From NCBI RefSeq assembly GCF_028330965.1, contig NZ_JAQMUB010000094.1, positions 52,711-116,710 of the forward strand: 64,000 bases of DNA, given 5' to 3'. A program made the position numbers and the translations under genes. Under the pieces are notes generated by a model. The model was not told the origin of the DNA, did not search any database, and worked only from the letters and a program-made list of their open reading frames with translations. This stretch comes from Oscillatoria sp. CS-180. Lineage in GTDB: Bacteria; Cyanobacteriota; Cyanobacteriia; Phormidesmidales; Phormidesmidaceae. Shown here in pieces: positions 9,271 through 17,341 of the stretch; position 1 is the first letter of the stretch; each line of letters starts with the position of its first letter.

Positions 9271-9855
9271 ATGAGCTATACCACTGAAGAACTTCTAGAC
9301 TTTCTGGATCAAGAATTACGAGCAGCATGGCGGGGAGAGCGGGTTCTCTTGTCCTCAGACAAGCGCCTTAACCCTGTTGTTGCTAAGGCGATCGGCACTG
9401 AAAAATTAAGCAAAGTCTTTGCGGTTCAAGACTTTCGGGACCAAATCCACCAATATCAGCGGGAATACAGTGTTTCTGGCTTGGTCTGGCACACCTGTCG
9501 CTTTCAAGGGCGATCGCACCAGTTTCCTGAGCTTCACCAGCAACTCGTCCCCATTCCTGAAGACAAGCTGACGTTAACTGCGGCTAAAGCAGGCGTGATT
9601 GACTTCTGGCGCTCTTCGATTGCTGGATTGCGGCTATGGCGATCTGGTGCACCGCCCTTGCCGTTAGAGCTTTCGACTGTGAATCGATGGATTGAAGAGG
9701 CGGAATGGGCGGAAGTTGATGCTACCCGCTCTGAGCTCTATCTGCGCCTCTGCTGGGGCGATCCCAAGGTGTGTCACTACGATTGGGCGAGACCTGATTC
9801 AGGATGTGAACGAATCATTGCGGCGATCGCGGAACCCAGCTCAATCAAGGTATGA
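9271..9855 (+). CDS. Hypothetical protein upstream of ccmK3
   Basis: I do not recognise this ~194-residue protein. It is soluble, rich in Trp, Arg and Glu, with no signal peptide or membrane segment. Notable pieces are a start TTEELLDFLDQELRAAWRGER, ending ACRI-free basic text, a segment VIDFWRSSIAGLRLWRSGAPPL and LCWGDPKVCHYDWARP near the end. Codon use, including HIP1 sites, matches its neighbours. A GTG at 9265 lies two codons before the ATG at 9271, and neither has a clear ribosome-binding site. It lies 83 bp before ccmK3 in the same orientation; whether it has any link to the carboxysome is only a guess from position. Confidence 0.75.
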   Translation: MSYTTEELLDFLDQELRAAWRGERVLLSSDKRLNPVVAKAIGTEKLSKVFAVQDFRDQIHQYQREYSVSGLVWHTCRFQGRSHQFPELHQQLVPIPEDKLTLTAAKAGVIDFWRSSIAGLRLWRSGAPPLPLELSTVNRWIEEAEWAEVDATRSELYLRLCWGDPKVCHYDWARPDSGCERIIAAIAEPSSIKV

Positions 9856-9938
9856 TTTTTCTTTGGGGGAGTTTAGACGAGGCGACACTTCTGCTTGTCG
9901 TTTAGCTTTCCTAGCCACGTTTACCCACATTAGAAGCT

Positions 9939-10280
9939 ATGCCGTTTGCTGTTGGGGTTATTGAAACTCAAGGATTTCCTGCTGTTTTGGCTGTTGCAGA
10001 TGCCATGGTCAAAGCGGGTCGCGTAACCCTTGTGAAGTATGAGCGAGCTGAGAGTGGTAGGCAGTTTGTTGCGGTTCGTGGAGCTGTTTCGGAAGTGAAG
10101 CGAGCGGTTGAGGCCGGTCTGATTGCTGGCAATGACATGCCGAATGAGGGCACAGTAACAACTCACTACATTGTGCCGAACCCTCCTGAAAACCTGGAGG
10201 CGGTTCTGCCGATTTATTTCAGTGAAGAGTCTGAGGACTTTTGGCTAGAGGAAATGCGTGGTATTTTGCCAGGTCTATGA
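9939..10280 (+). CDS. ccmK3: Carboxysome shell protein, CcmK3-like
   Basis: A 113-residue BMC-domain protein. The typical hexamer-forming core is clear: AVGVIETQGFPAVLAVADAM, KAGRVTLVKYE and GAVSEVKRAVEAG. CcmK proteins tile the facets of the beta-carboxysome shell. At the pore-loop position (residues 36-39) it reads R-A-E-S, where CcmK2 and CcmK4 types have a K/R-x-G-S pore. Loss of the pore glycine, the pairing with a ccmK4-like gene downstream and the longer insertion SGRQ mark it as CcmK3-like. In studied strains CcmK3 does not form homohexamers but joins CcmK4 in mixed ones (established knowledge). The gap to ccmK4 is 130 bp. Confidence 0.92.
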   Translation: MPFAVGVIETQGFPAVLAVADAMVKAGRVTLVKYERAESGRQFVAVRGAVSEVKRAVEAGLIAGNDMPNEGTVTTHYIVPNPPENLEAVLPIYFSEESEDFWLEEMRGILPGL

Positions 10281-10410
10281 TTCTGTAACTAAACATTGAT
10301 TAACGTGAAGAATCTGTGGCTACGCAACAAAGCGTCCAAAGTAACCACTTCAGGGGTCTCTCGGCCTTACAATAAATTTGAATTCCTAATTCTATCTGAG
10401 GAGAACAGTA

Positions 10411-10767
10411 ATGCCCCAGGCAGTTGGCTCACTTGAGACGAAAGGCTTTCCGCCTGTTTTAGCGGCAGCAGATGCAATGGTGAAGGCAGGTCGAGTGACT
10501 TTGGTCAACTATATTCGGGCTGGAAGTGCCCGTTTTGTCGTCAACATTCGCGGTGATGTGTCTGAGGTCAAGGCGGCGATGGAGGCAGGCGTTGCCGCAG
10601 CAGAAAATGCTCCGGGCGGTGTCTTGGAAACGTGGGTCATTATTCCTCGTCCCCACGAGAACGTAGTTTCAGTTCTACCTATCGAATATACTGACGATGT
10701 TTCTGCTTTCCGGCAGGCGGTTGAGCAGCCTGTTCTACCCGGATCTAACGGCGGTTCTAATCGATAG
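10411..10767 (+). CDS. ccmK4: Carboxysome shell protein, CcmK4-like
   Basis: A 118-residue BMC-domain shell protein with the core AVGSLETKGFPPVLAAADAM and the canonical pore tetrad R-A-G-S at residues 36-39. The C-terminal tail is longer than in CcmK1/2, as usual for CcmK4. A GAGGAG ribosome-binding site precedes the ATG. The ccmK3-ccmK4 pair away from the main ccm operon is the usual arrangement in beta-cyanobacteria, where it adjusts shell permeability. A strong hairpin at 10800 ends the unit. Confidence 0.94.
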   Translation: MPQAVGSLETKGFPPVLAAADAMVKAGRVTLVNYIRAGSARFVVNIRGDVSEVKAAMEAGVAAAENAPGGVLETWVIIPRPHENVVSVLPIEYTDDVSAFRQAVEQPVLPGSNGGSNR

Positions 10768-10799
10768 GTTACGACGGATCAATTGCTTCAAGCTTCCTG

Positions 10800-10832
10800 C
10801 CGCCGAGTGATGCCATCCACTCGGCGGTTATT
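10800..10832 (+). terminator. Terminator after ccmK4
   Basis: CCGCCGAGTG and CACTCGGCGG form a perfect 10-bp stem with an 8-nt loop, followed by TTATT, 33 nt after the ccmK4 stop. A good intrinsic terminator for the ccmK3-ccmK4 transcript. Confidence 0.8.
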
Positions 10833-10904
10833 CGATGGCGTTATATCCTAGAGTTTATTAGTTCTCATTTTCAATAGCAGCTTCACCGCTAGCCAGCTTA
10901 CTCT

Positions 10905-11975
10905 ATGAACTCATCGGCTATCCTCGAACTGATTTCGCTGACCAAGCAATTTGAAAATCAGCCTCTTCCTGCTGTGAATCAGGTCAGTCTGACGTTACGA
11001 CAGGGTGAACTGCTAGGACTTTTAGGTCCTTCCGGCTGCGGCAAGACAACTTTGTTGCGGCTTATTGCCGGGTTTGAACGCCCCCAATCCGGAAGCATTG
11101 AGCTAGCGGGGAGAACTGTTTGCGGAACTGGGACGTGGATACCCCCTGAGCGGCGAGATGTGGGCGTTGTGTTTCAGGACTATGCGCTATTTCCCCATCT
11201 TTGCGTATTGGATAACGTTGCTTTTGGTCTGAAAAGTTTGGCTCGCCGTGGCAAGTTAGCCAATCCTCAAATTCGGGAAGAAGCTGAACGGGCGATCGCC
11301 CTTGTTGGCCTATCTGGCTTTGAAAAACGCTTTCCTCATCAGCTGTCGGGTGGGCAGCAGCAGCGGGTAGCCCTTGCCCGCGCGATCGCCCCTCGACCAT
11401 CTCTGATTTTGCTGGATGAACCGTTCAGCAATCTGGATGTCCAGGTACGGCTCTACCTGCGTCAGGAGGTCCGTGACATTCTTAAAAGCGTTGGGGCCTC
11501 TGGAGTCTTTGTGACTCACGATCAGGAAGAGGCGCTCTCTATTTCAGATTGTCTGGCAGTGATGCGACAAGGAACGGTAGAGCAGTTTGGAACACCGGAA
11601 GCGATTTATCGCCAGCCAGCATCTCGCTTTGTGGCTGGGTTTGTCACTCAGGCCAATTTTCTGCAAGCCCAGCGGGAGGGTAGCGTTTGGAAAACCCTTC
11701 TCGGTGCTTTTCCTGCCAACAATCACGCTTCGAATAGCAACCTTGGGGAACTGATGATTCGGCAAGAGGAGCTCATGCTGCACCCTGATGCGGCGGGTGA
11801 GTTAGTCGTGCGCGATCGCCAGTTTTTGGGTCGGGAGTACCGCTATACTCTCACCACTGCAACCGGAGAACTCCTCCACGCCCGTACCAACACCTGCGAT
11901 CGTCTAGACATTGGGCAAACCGTTCATGGCAAAGTCGCTACCCAACACCCTCCCATCTTTCTAAAGGATTCATAG
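10905..11975 (+). CDS. ABC transporter ATP-binding protein (FbpC/FutC-like)
   Basis: A 356-residue cytoplasmic ATPase of an import ABC transporter. It has Walker A GPSGCGKTT (residues 41-49), a Q-loop in VGVVFQDYALFPHL, signature LSGGQQQR, Walker B LILLDEPFSNLD and the switch histidine in VTHDQEEAL. The C-terminal ~110 residues look like a TOBE-type regulatory domain, as in ferric-iron (FutC/FbpC), thiamine, spermidine or sulfate importers. PERRDVGVVFQDYALFPHL is especially like the iron group, but no permease or binding protein is next to it, so substrate is unproven. It stands alone between ccmK4 and a Uma2 gene. Confidence 0.9.
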   Translation: MNSSAILELISLTKQFENQPLPAVNQVSLTLRQGELLGLLGPSGCGKTTLLRLIAGFERPQSGSIELAGRTVCGTGTWIPPERRDVGVVFQDYALFPHLCVLDNVAFGLKSLARRGKLANPQIREEAERAIALVGLSGFEKRFPHQLSGGQQQRVALARAIAPRPSLILLDEPFSNLDVQVRLYLRQEVRDILKSVGASGVFVTHDQEEALSISDCLAVMRQGTVEQFGTPEAIYRQPASRFVAGFVTQANFLQAQREGSVWKTLLGAFPANNHASNSNLGELMIRQEELMLHPDAAGELVVRDRQFLGREYRYTLTTATGELLHARTNTCDRLDIGQTVHGKVATQHPPIFLKDS

Positions 11976-12045
11976 AGCAAAATTCACTGTGGGCTGTCTA
12001 GGGAAACAGGGTATACAATTGTACTGTTAATGGGGATGAGCTGTC

Positions 12046-12711
12046 ATGGTTTCGCAACTCCGAACGTCCGACCCGCAACCGGATAACCATTCCATTGTTT
12101 ATCCGGATAGCGATGGTCAGCCAATGTCGGACAACACTAAACAGTTTCGCTGGATTGTGCTGATTCAGCAGAACTTGGAAGCTTGGTTTGCCGATGTAGC
12201 AGACGTGTTTGTCGCTGGAGATTTACTGTGGTATCCCGTTGAAGGCGAACCCAAAATTCGGCAGGCCCCTGATGCAATGGTTGTTTTTGGCAGATCCAAA
12301 GGCGATCGCGGCTCATACAAACAGTGGCTCGAAGACGATATTGCCCCGCAAGTGGTCTTTGAAGTGCGATCGCCCGGCAATACCCAAACTGAGCTAGACA
12401 AAAAACTTGTGTTTTATGATCGCTACGGCGTCGAAGAATACTATCTCTACGACCCTGATCGGAATGATTTGAGCGGATGGTTAAGGGAAGAGCGTCTAAC
12501 CCCTATTGACTCGATGACTAACTGGGTAAGCCCCCGCCTTGAGATTCGATTTGATTGGCAGGATAATGACCTGACGCTCTATCTGCCGAACGGTGTGGCT
12601 TTCACCACCCTAGAACAGGAACGACAGCGGGCAGAAGCAGCCGAACTGCGAGCTGCTCAATTAGCTGAGCGACTGCGAGCAATGGGAATCGATCCCGATC
12701 AATTGCAATAA
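12046..12711 (+). CDS. Uma2-family (DUF820) putative endonuclease
   Basis: A 221-residue Uma2-family protein, a fold of the PD-(D/E)xK nuclease class that is greatly expanded in cyanobacteria and of unknown role. Visible family marks are PDAMVVFG, VVFEVRSPGNTQTELDKKLVFYDRYGVEEYYLYDPD and a C-terminal basic coiled coil (QERQRAEAAELRAAQLAERL) ending MGIDPDQL. Catalytic-type acidic and lysine residues lie in the EVRSPGN and KLVFY segments. It is the left neighbour of the methyltransferase island; a second Uma2 gene lies on its right side at 22070. Confidence 0.88.
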   Translation: MVSQLRTSDPQPDNHSIVYPDSDGQPMSDNTKQFRWIVLIQQNLEAWFADVADVFVAGDLLWYPVEGEPKIRQAPDAMVVFGRSKGDRGSYKQWLEDDIAPQVVFEVRSPGNTQTELDKKLVFYDRYGVEEYYLYDPDRNDLSGWLREERLTPIDSMTNWVSPRLEIRFDWQDNDLTLYLPNGVAFTTLEQERQRAEAAELRAAQLAERLRAMGIDPDQLQ

Positions 12712-12842
12712 CAGCCTATGCTTAAGTTGGGACACCGATAACCGACGATCGCTTTTCACTCAATACATTAGTTGCCGTTAATTTCCTCCTACTCACTATC
12801 ATTGAGAACAGTTGTTTGCGTCTTGCCCTGGCCTAGCCCCTG

Positions 12843-15593
12843 ATGAACGCCGTCGAGATCGAAGAAGCCGTTTCCCAGCTCGCCACAGCGCCCTTTGACC
12901 CAGAGGAGTTTCCCTTTGCTTTCCTCGAAGCTTTTGGCAATAAGAAAACGACCATTAAGCGGCTGAGGAGCAAGAAAAGTAGCTCCAATCAGTCAGACTT
13001 GGGCGGGGTGCTTCAGCGCAGCAACATTCATATCAAGGTATGTGCGGAGGGAGAGGTGGCGGACACGCTGACGGCATTACAGGAGAGTCCGGCGACCACG
13101 AAACAGAAGGCGAAATTCATTCTAGCGACGGACGGCCACGACCTCCAGGCGGAGAACCTGATCGATGGCGAAACTATTGCCTGCGACTACCCCGACTTCC
13201 ATGACCACTTCGGCTTTTTCCTGCCGCTGGCGGGCATCACGACGGTTAAGCAGATTCGGGAAAATGCCTTTGACATCAAGGCGACAGGTCGCCTCAATCG
13301 CTTGTATGTGGAGCTGCTGAAGCAGAATCCCGACTGGGACACGGCAGAGCGCCGCCCGGAGATGAACCACTTCATGGCGCGGCTGATCTTCTGCTTTTTT
13401 GCGGAAGACACGAATATCTTCCACAGCGATGGTCTATTTACCCAGACCGTGCAGCAGATGAGTGCCAGCGATTCCTCGAATACCCATGAGGTGCTAGCGG
13501 AAATCTTTCGGGCGATGGCGACGCTGTTGGCAGAGCGAGAGGCGGCAGGCATTCGCAACTGGGCCAATCAGTTTCCCTATGCCAATGGGGGGCTGTTTTC
13601 CGCCAATGAGAGCGGACAGATAGAGGTACCGTGCTTTAGCCGCATTGCGCGATCGTACTTACTGCATGTGGGCAATCTGGACTGGACGAAGATCAACCCC
13701 GACATCTTCGGCTCGATGATTCAGGCGGTGGCGGATGACGAGGAGCGGGGAGCGCTGGGGATGCATTACACCAGCGTGCCGAACATCCTGAAGGTGCTGA
13801 ATCCGCTGTTTTTGGATGACCTACGCGACCAGCTAGAGGCAGCAGGTGACAACCCCCGCAAGCTGCTGAACCTGCGGAAACGGATGGCGCGGATTCGGGT
13901 GTTTGACCCAGCCTGTGGGTCGGGAAATTTTTTGGTAATTGCCTATAAGGAGATGCGGGCGATCGAAGCGGAAATCAACCAGCGCCGGGGAGAACCGGAT
14001 CTCAAGTCAGAGATACCGCTGACGAATTTTCGGGGCATCGAAATCCGACACTTTTCCTGTGAGGTGGCGCGGCTGGCGCTGATTATTGCGGAGTATCAGT
14101 GTGATGTGCTGTACCGGGGGCAACGGCTAGCGCTGGCGGAGTTTTTGCCGCTGAAGGATGATAACTGGATTACCTGTGGGAATGCGTTGCGGTTGGACTG
14201 GTTAAGTATTTGCCCGCCGACAGGGACGGGGGTGAAGGTTCAGGGCGAGGATTTGTTTAGCACCGTGAATGATCAAGCTGAAATTGAGTTTGAGAATGAA
14301 GAGGGAGAGACATTCATATGTGGAAATCCGCCATACTTGGGAGGTAAAGGTCAGTCAGCGGCTCAAAAGCAGGAATTATCAGATGCATTTAAATCCAAGA
14401 AGAAGATTGGAGAACTCGATTATGTGACTGGATGGTTACGAAAAGGAGCAGAATATGCGGTCATAGGCGGTGCTCGCGTTGCTTTTGTAGCAACAAATTC
14501 GGTAAACCAGAGAGCACAAGTACATCAGCTATGGCCTCGGATTTTCGAGCTGGGTGTCGAAATATGTTTTGCTCATCGAGACTTCAAATGGAGTAATAAT
14601 GCCGCCAGGAATGCCGCTGTAATTTCCTCTATAATTGGACTTCAAAAAAGAGGGAGCCAAACCAAGCAACTCTTTGCCGAAAATCTTGTTCAAGAAGTTG
14701 GATGCATCGGCCCATATTTGATTCCAGGAACTGAAAGTATTGTAAATCAGTCACTTTCACCAATTTCAGCACTCAAACCAATGATCACTGGCAATAGTCC
14801 CTATGATGGAGGAAATTTAATACTTTCCAATCAAGAAAGATTAGACATAATACAACGATATCCCAATTCAAAAGACGTTGTGAAAAAGCTGTACGGCGCT
14901 AGAGATTATCTTAGTGGAGAGCAGCGATATTGTCTTTGGATTGATGATGAAAAATTACCTGTCGCAGAAGAAATACCAGAAATTCGCCAAAAAATAGAAA
15001 AGGTCTTGGAATTTAGGTCTTCCGGTGGAGAAGTTGCAAGAGGATTAACCAACTGCCCGTATAAATTTCGTTATACACATCAAGCTAAAAAGCATTTGAT
15101 TATTGCTCCAAGAGTTTCATCAGAACGTAGAGCATATATTCCTTTTGGACTGCTTTCTGAAGAGTGTATTGTAAGCGACTCAGCCCAAGCCATATACGAT
15201 GCTGAACTCTGGCATTTAGCACTTTTACTGAGTCTTATACACATGGCTTGGGTGCGTGTCGTGGCGGGTAAGTTAAAGACGGATTTACGATACTCATCGG
15301 CTCTTTGCTACAACACCTTCCCCGTCCCCAAACTCACCGATCGCAACAAAGCCGACCTCACCCGCTGCGCTGAGGAGATCCTGCTGGCGCGGGAACACTA
15401 CTTCCCAGCGACCATTGCTGATATGTACGACCCGACCCGCATGGATACCGAGTTCCCCCGCGTCCGCGCCGCCCACGATCGCAACGACGAAGTGCTAGAG
15501 CGCATCTACATCGGTCGCCGCTTCAAAAACGACACGGAGCGGTTGGAGAAGCTGTTTGATTTGTATACCAAAATGACCAGTAAAGGAGATTAA
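12843..15593 (+). CDS. Class I SAM-dependent DNA methyltransferase (MmeI/YeeA-like)
   Basis: A 916-residue DNA adenine-type methyltransferase. After an N-terminal ~130-residue domain comes a helical region with MARLIFCFFAEDTNIF, then SAM-binding motif I FDPACGSGNF (residues 354-363) and catalytic motif IV NPPY at 495-498, which indicates N6-adenine or N4-cytosine methylation. The rest should be the target-recognition domain and a C-terminal helical tail. No PD-(D/E)xK nuclease motif is obvious, so cleavage is probably done by other subunits. The block 14270-15290 is visibly AT-rich compared with both flanks. It is followed in the same direction by toxin-antitoxin modules, a helicase and a T5orf172 nuclease, and its last ~37 codons recur in diverged form at 16332. 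Confidence 0.92.
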   Translation: MNAVEIEEAVSQLATAPFDPEEFPFAFLEAFGNKKTTIKRLRSKKSSSNQSDLGGVLQRSNIHIKVCAEGEVADTLTALQESPATTKQKAKFILATDGHDLQAENLIDGETIACDYPDFHDHFGFFLPLAGITTVKQIRENAFDIKATGRLNRLYVELLKQNPDWDTAERRPEMNHFMARLIFCFFAEDTNIFHSDGLFTQTVQQMSASDSSNTHEVLAEIFRAMATLLAEREAAGIRNWANQFPYANGGLFSANESGQIEVPCFSRIARSYLLHVGNLDWTKINPDIFGSMIQAVADDEERGALGMHYTSVPNILKVLNPLFLDDLRDQLEAAGDNPRKLLNLRKRMARIRVFDPACGSGNFLVIAYKEMRAIEAEINQRRGEPDLKSEIPLTNFRGIEIRHFSCEVARLALIIAEYQCDVLYRGQRLALAEFLPLKDDNWITCGNALRLDWLSICPPTGTGVKVQGEDLFSTVNDQAEIEFENEEGETFICGNPPYLGGKGQSAAQKQELSDAFKSKKKIGELDYVTGWLRKGAEYAVIGGARVAFVATNSVNQRAQVHQLWPRIFELGVEICFAHRDFKWSNNAARNAAVISSIIGLQKRGSQTKQLFAENLVQEVGCIGPYLIPGTESIVNQSLSPISALKPMITGNSPYDGGNLILSNQERLDIIQRYPNSKDVVKKLYGARDYLSGEQRYCLWIDDEKLPVAEEIPEIRQKIEKVLEFRSSGGEVARGLTNCPYKFRYTHQAKKHLIIAPRVSSERRAYIPFGLLSEECIVSDSAQAIYDAELWHLALLLSLIHMAWVRVVAGKLKTDLRYSSALCYNTFPVPKLTDRNKADLTRCAEEILLAREHYFPATIADMYDPTRMDTEFPRVRAAHDRNDEVLERIYIGRRFKNDTERLEKLFDLYTKMTSKGD
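14270..15290 (+). other. AT-rich block inside the methyltransferase gene (presumed recognition domain)
   Basis: Base composition and codon choice change abruptly around 14270 and return around 15290: AAA, GAA, ATA and AGA codons replace the GC-rich codons of the flanks, without breaking the frame. The block begins just before the NPPY motif and covers the part where related enzymes hold the target-recognition domain. The pattern suggests replacement by recombination from a lower-GC donor allele. Boundaries are by eye. Confidence 0.6.
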
Positions 15594-15642
15594 GGTGAGG
15601 AGAATGTCGCGAATGTCGCATTAATCAGTAGGAGTCTGAGTT

Positions 15643-15918
15643 ATGGCTGAAACAACCGTAGAACGGCAAAATCTGGTTGAGGCTATCAACGCCCTGCCAG
15701 ACGATGCTCTCGTCGAACTCGCCAGTTTCCTCGATTACTTACATTACAAAACCATCCAGCGCCAGGTCACCGAACCAACTCAGCAAAACTTTCTTTTGAC
15801 GGTTGCAGGCCTAGGCAACTCTGGACAAGCCAATGTATCAGACACTGATGAGGAGATTCTACGCAATGAAATAGATCCAATTTATGGCTGGGGCAGCCAA
15901 TCAAAAGGTCAGCCATGA
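15643..15918 (+). CDS. Antitoxin-like protein of a PIN-toxin pair
   Basis: A 91-residue protein with an N-terminal helix typical of DUF2281/VapB-like cyanobacterial antitoxins (LVEAINALPDDALVELASFLDYLHYKTIQ) and a disordered acidic C-terminus ending IDPIYGWGSQSKGQP. Such a tail usually binds the toxin. Its stop overlaps the start of the PIN-domain gene by four bases (ATGA), so the two are translationally coupled. No DNA-binding motif is obvious. Confidence 0.75.
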   Translation: MAETTVERQNLVEAINALPDDALVELASFLDYLHYKTIQRQVTEPTQQNFLLTVAGLGNSGQANVSDTDEEILRNEIDPIYGWGSQSKGQP

Positions 15919-16328
15919 CGGCAATCCTCGACACCAGCTTTTTGTTTGCGCTCACCGATCAGAGTGATCGTAACCATCAGCGTGTTCTCGCGATCGCCCA
16001 AAACACCGACGAACGGCTTGTGCTTCCCATCGTCGTCCTACCCGAAATTTGTTACCTCATCGCTTCCAGGCTGGGACATGCTGCCATGCGTCGCTTTGTA
16101 GCCAGCATGCCCCCCAACGCCTTGCAAATAGAATCGTTGCTGCCAGAAGATTGGAGCCGAATAGACCAAATTCTGGCAGCTTATGCGGATAATCAACTTG
16201 ATTTTACCGACGCGGCGATCGTCACAATCGCAGAGCGATTGATGATCACCCGTGTTTACACCCTTGATCGTCGAGACTTTTCAGTGATCCGTCCTAAACA
16301 CTGTGACTACTTCGATATATTCCCTTGA
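15915..16328 (+). CDS. PIN-domain toxin (VapC-like)
   Basis: A 137-residue PIN-domain ribonuclease. The acidic metal-binding residues are visible: D in AILDTSFLFAL, E in VLPEICYLI, D in QLDFTDAAIVTIAERL and D in YTLDRRDFSVIRP. VapC-type toxins cleave tRNA or rRNA and are neutralised by the neighbouring antitoxin. The ATG overlaps the upstream antitoxin stop. All catalytic positions appear intact, so this module may be active, unlike the broken PIN gene at 18139. Confidence 0.88.
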   Translation: MTAILDTSFLFALTDQSDRNHQRVLAIAQNTDERLVLPIVVLPEICYLIASRLGHAAMRRFVASMPPNALQIESLLPEDWSRIDQILAAYADNQLDFTDAAIVTIAERLMITRVYTLDRRDFSVIRPKHCDYFDIFP

Positions 16329-16331
16329 ATG

Positions 16332-16443
16332 CGATCGCAACGACGAAGTGCTAGAGCGCATTGACAGCGATCGCCGGTTCAAAAACGACACGGAGCGGTT
16401 GGAAAAGCTGTTTGAGCTGTATACGAAGATGACTGCGTCATAA
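16332..16443 (+). pseudogene. Duplicated 3' end of a DNA methyltransferase gene
   Basis: This stretch translates as DRNDEVLERIDSDRRFKN followed by DTERLEKLFELYTKMTAS and a stop, nearly the same as the last ~37 residues of the methyltransferase at 15476-15593. DNA identity is high but not complete, with clustered changes around IDSD versus IYIG. It begins exactly at a GCGATCGC octamer right after the PIN toxin stop. It has no start codon and is a remnant, most likely the original or another allele's gene end separated when the toxin-antitoxin pair entered. Confidence 0.85.
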
Positions 16444-16454
16444 TTTATCCAGTA

Positions 16455-16791
16455 ATGTCCCCGCTCATCACAGAGATCCGCCAGAAAATAAATTGCCAAT
16501 GATGAATTTGAGTTCTCCAAACATGCCCTCGATCAATCAATCTTGCGGCGCATCCGAGTTCAAGAGATTCGAGAAGTCATTGCCAATGGTCAAATCATTG
16601 AGGATTACCCAGACGATAAATATGGCCCCAGTTGCTTAATTCTGGGTCTTACAGCCGCACAGCGCCCGATCCATATCCAGTGCAGCTACCCAACCCGTCC
16701 GCTGATCAAAATCATCACCCTGTACGAACCGGATCCCCAGCGATGGAATGACCAATTTACTCAAAGGAAACCCTCTAACCATGACAACTGA
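16455..16791 (+). pseudogene. DUF4258 toxin-like gene with 1-nt frameshift
   Basis: From the ATG at 16455 the frame reads MSPLITEIRQKI and hits a stop; shifting one base gives IANDEFEFSKHALDQ and continues as a normal DUF4258 protein (RelE-like fold) to 16791, including ILRRIRVQEIREVI and HIQCSYPTRPLIKIITLY. Deleting one A in ATAAATT (about 16488-16494) restores MSPLITEIRQKIIANDEFEF in one frame. DUF4258 proteins are usually encoded with YgiT-type zinc-finger antitoxins, and one follows here. The gene is therefore broken near codon 12, unless the extra base is a sequencing error. Internal initiation at TTG 16543 would give only a fragment. Confidence 0.8.
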
Positions 16792-16978
16792 TTGGCAAGA
16801 ACCCCTGATTGAAAAACAAGTCTCTTACACGCTCAACCTAAACGGTCAGTTAATTCTCATTGAGAATGTGCCAGCCCGTGTCAATGAAGAAACCGGTGAG
16901 CAGCTCTTCTCACCAGCAACGGTAGAGCGCTTGCAACAAACTATTTTGGACAGTCAAGAACCGGATCACTTTATTTAG
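16781..16978 (+). CDS. YgiT/MqsA-type antitoxin-like protein lacking the zinc finger
   Basis: A ~65-residue product starting MTTDWQEPLIEKQVSY. The segment VSYTLNLNGQLILIENVPAR with VNEETGEQLFSPATVERLQQTI matches the C-terminal half of YgiT-type zinc-finger antitoxins, which normally begin with CxxC pairs; those cysteines are absent here. It overlaps the end of the DUF4258 gene by 11 bases. I preferred the ATG at 16781 to the one at 16748, which would extend through the upstream coding region. Partner of the frameshifted DUF4258 gene. Confidence 0.8.
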   Translation: MTTDWQEPLIEKQVSYTLNLNGQLILIENVPARVNEETGEQLFSPATVERLQQTILDSQEPDHFI

Positions 16979-17089
16979 GTACCGGTTTACAACTACTCAG
17001 AGAATGTCGCCTGACGGTAGCGTGAACAACCAGACTGGTCAAACGCCTCAAGTAGCGTAATAACCCATATCGTTATAGGAGCTAATCCC

Positions 17090-17341
17090 ATGATTCAAAT
17101 TCAACTCAACCTTCCCGAAAGTGCCTTCTCTGCCCTCCGCAGCGGCCCCGACGAATTTGCTCAAGAACTCCTGATTGCCGCCGTCGTCAAGTGGTACGAG
17201 GTCGGCATGATTTCCCAATCCAAAGCTGCCGAAATTGCAGGCATCAGCCGTCAAGCCTTTCTGCAAGCACTGAATCGCTTTGAAGTTTCCCCCTTCCAGA
17301 CCACCCCCGAAGAACTGATAGAGGAAGTCAGCCGTGGTTAG
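17090..17341 (+). CDS. UPF0175-family antitoxin
   Basis: An 83-residue UPF0175 protein: a short beta strand IQIQLNLPESAF, helices AQELLIAAVVKWYEVGMIS and a helix-turn-helix SQSKAAEIAGISRQAFLQALNRF. These act as antitoxins and probable autorepressors of DUF3368 toxins. AGGAG lies before the ATG. It overlaps the downstream toxin start by eight bases. Confidence 0.88.
   Translation: MIQIQLNLPESAFSALRSGPDEFAQELLIAAVVKWYEVGMISQSKAAEIAGISRQAFLQALNRFEVSPFQTTPEELIEEVSRG

Noticed and set aside
13187..13567. 126-codon frame antisense in the methyltransferase gene
   Set aside because: Shadow of the coding strand; no ribosome-binding site.
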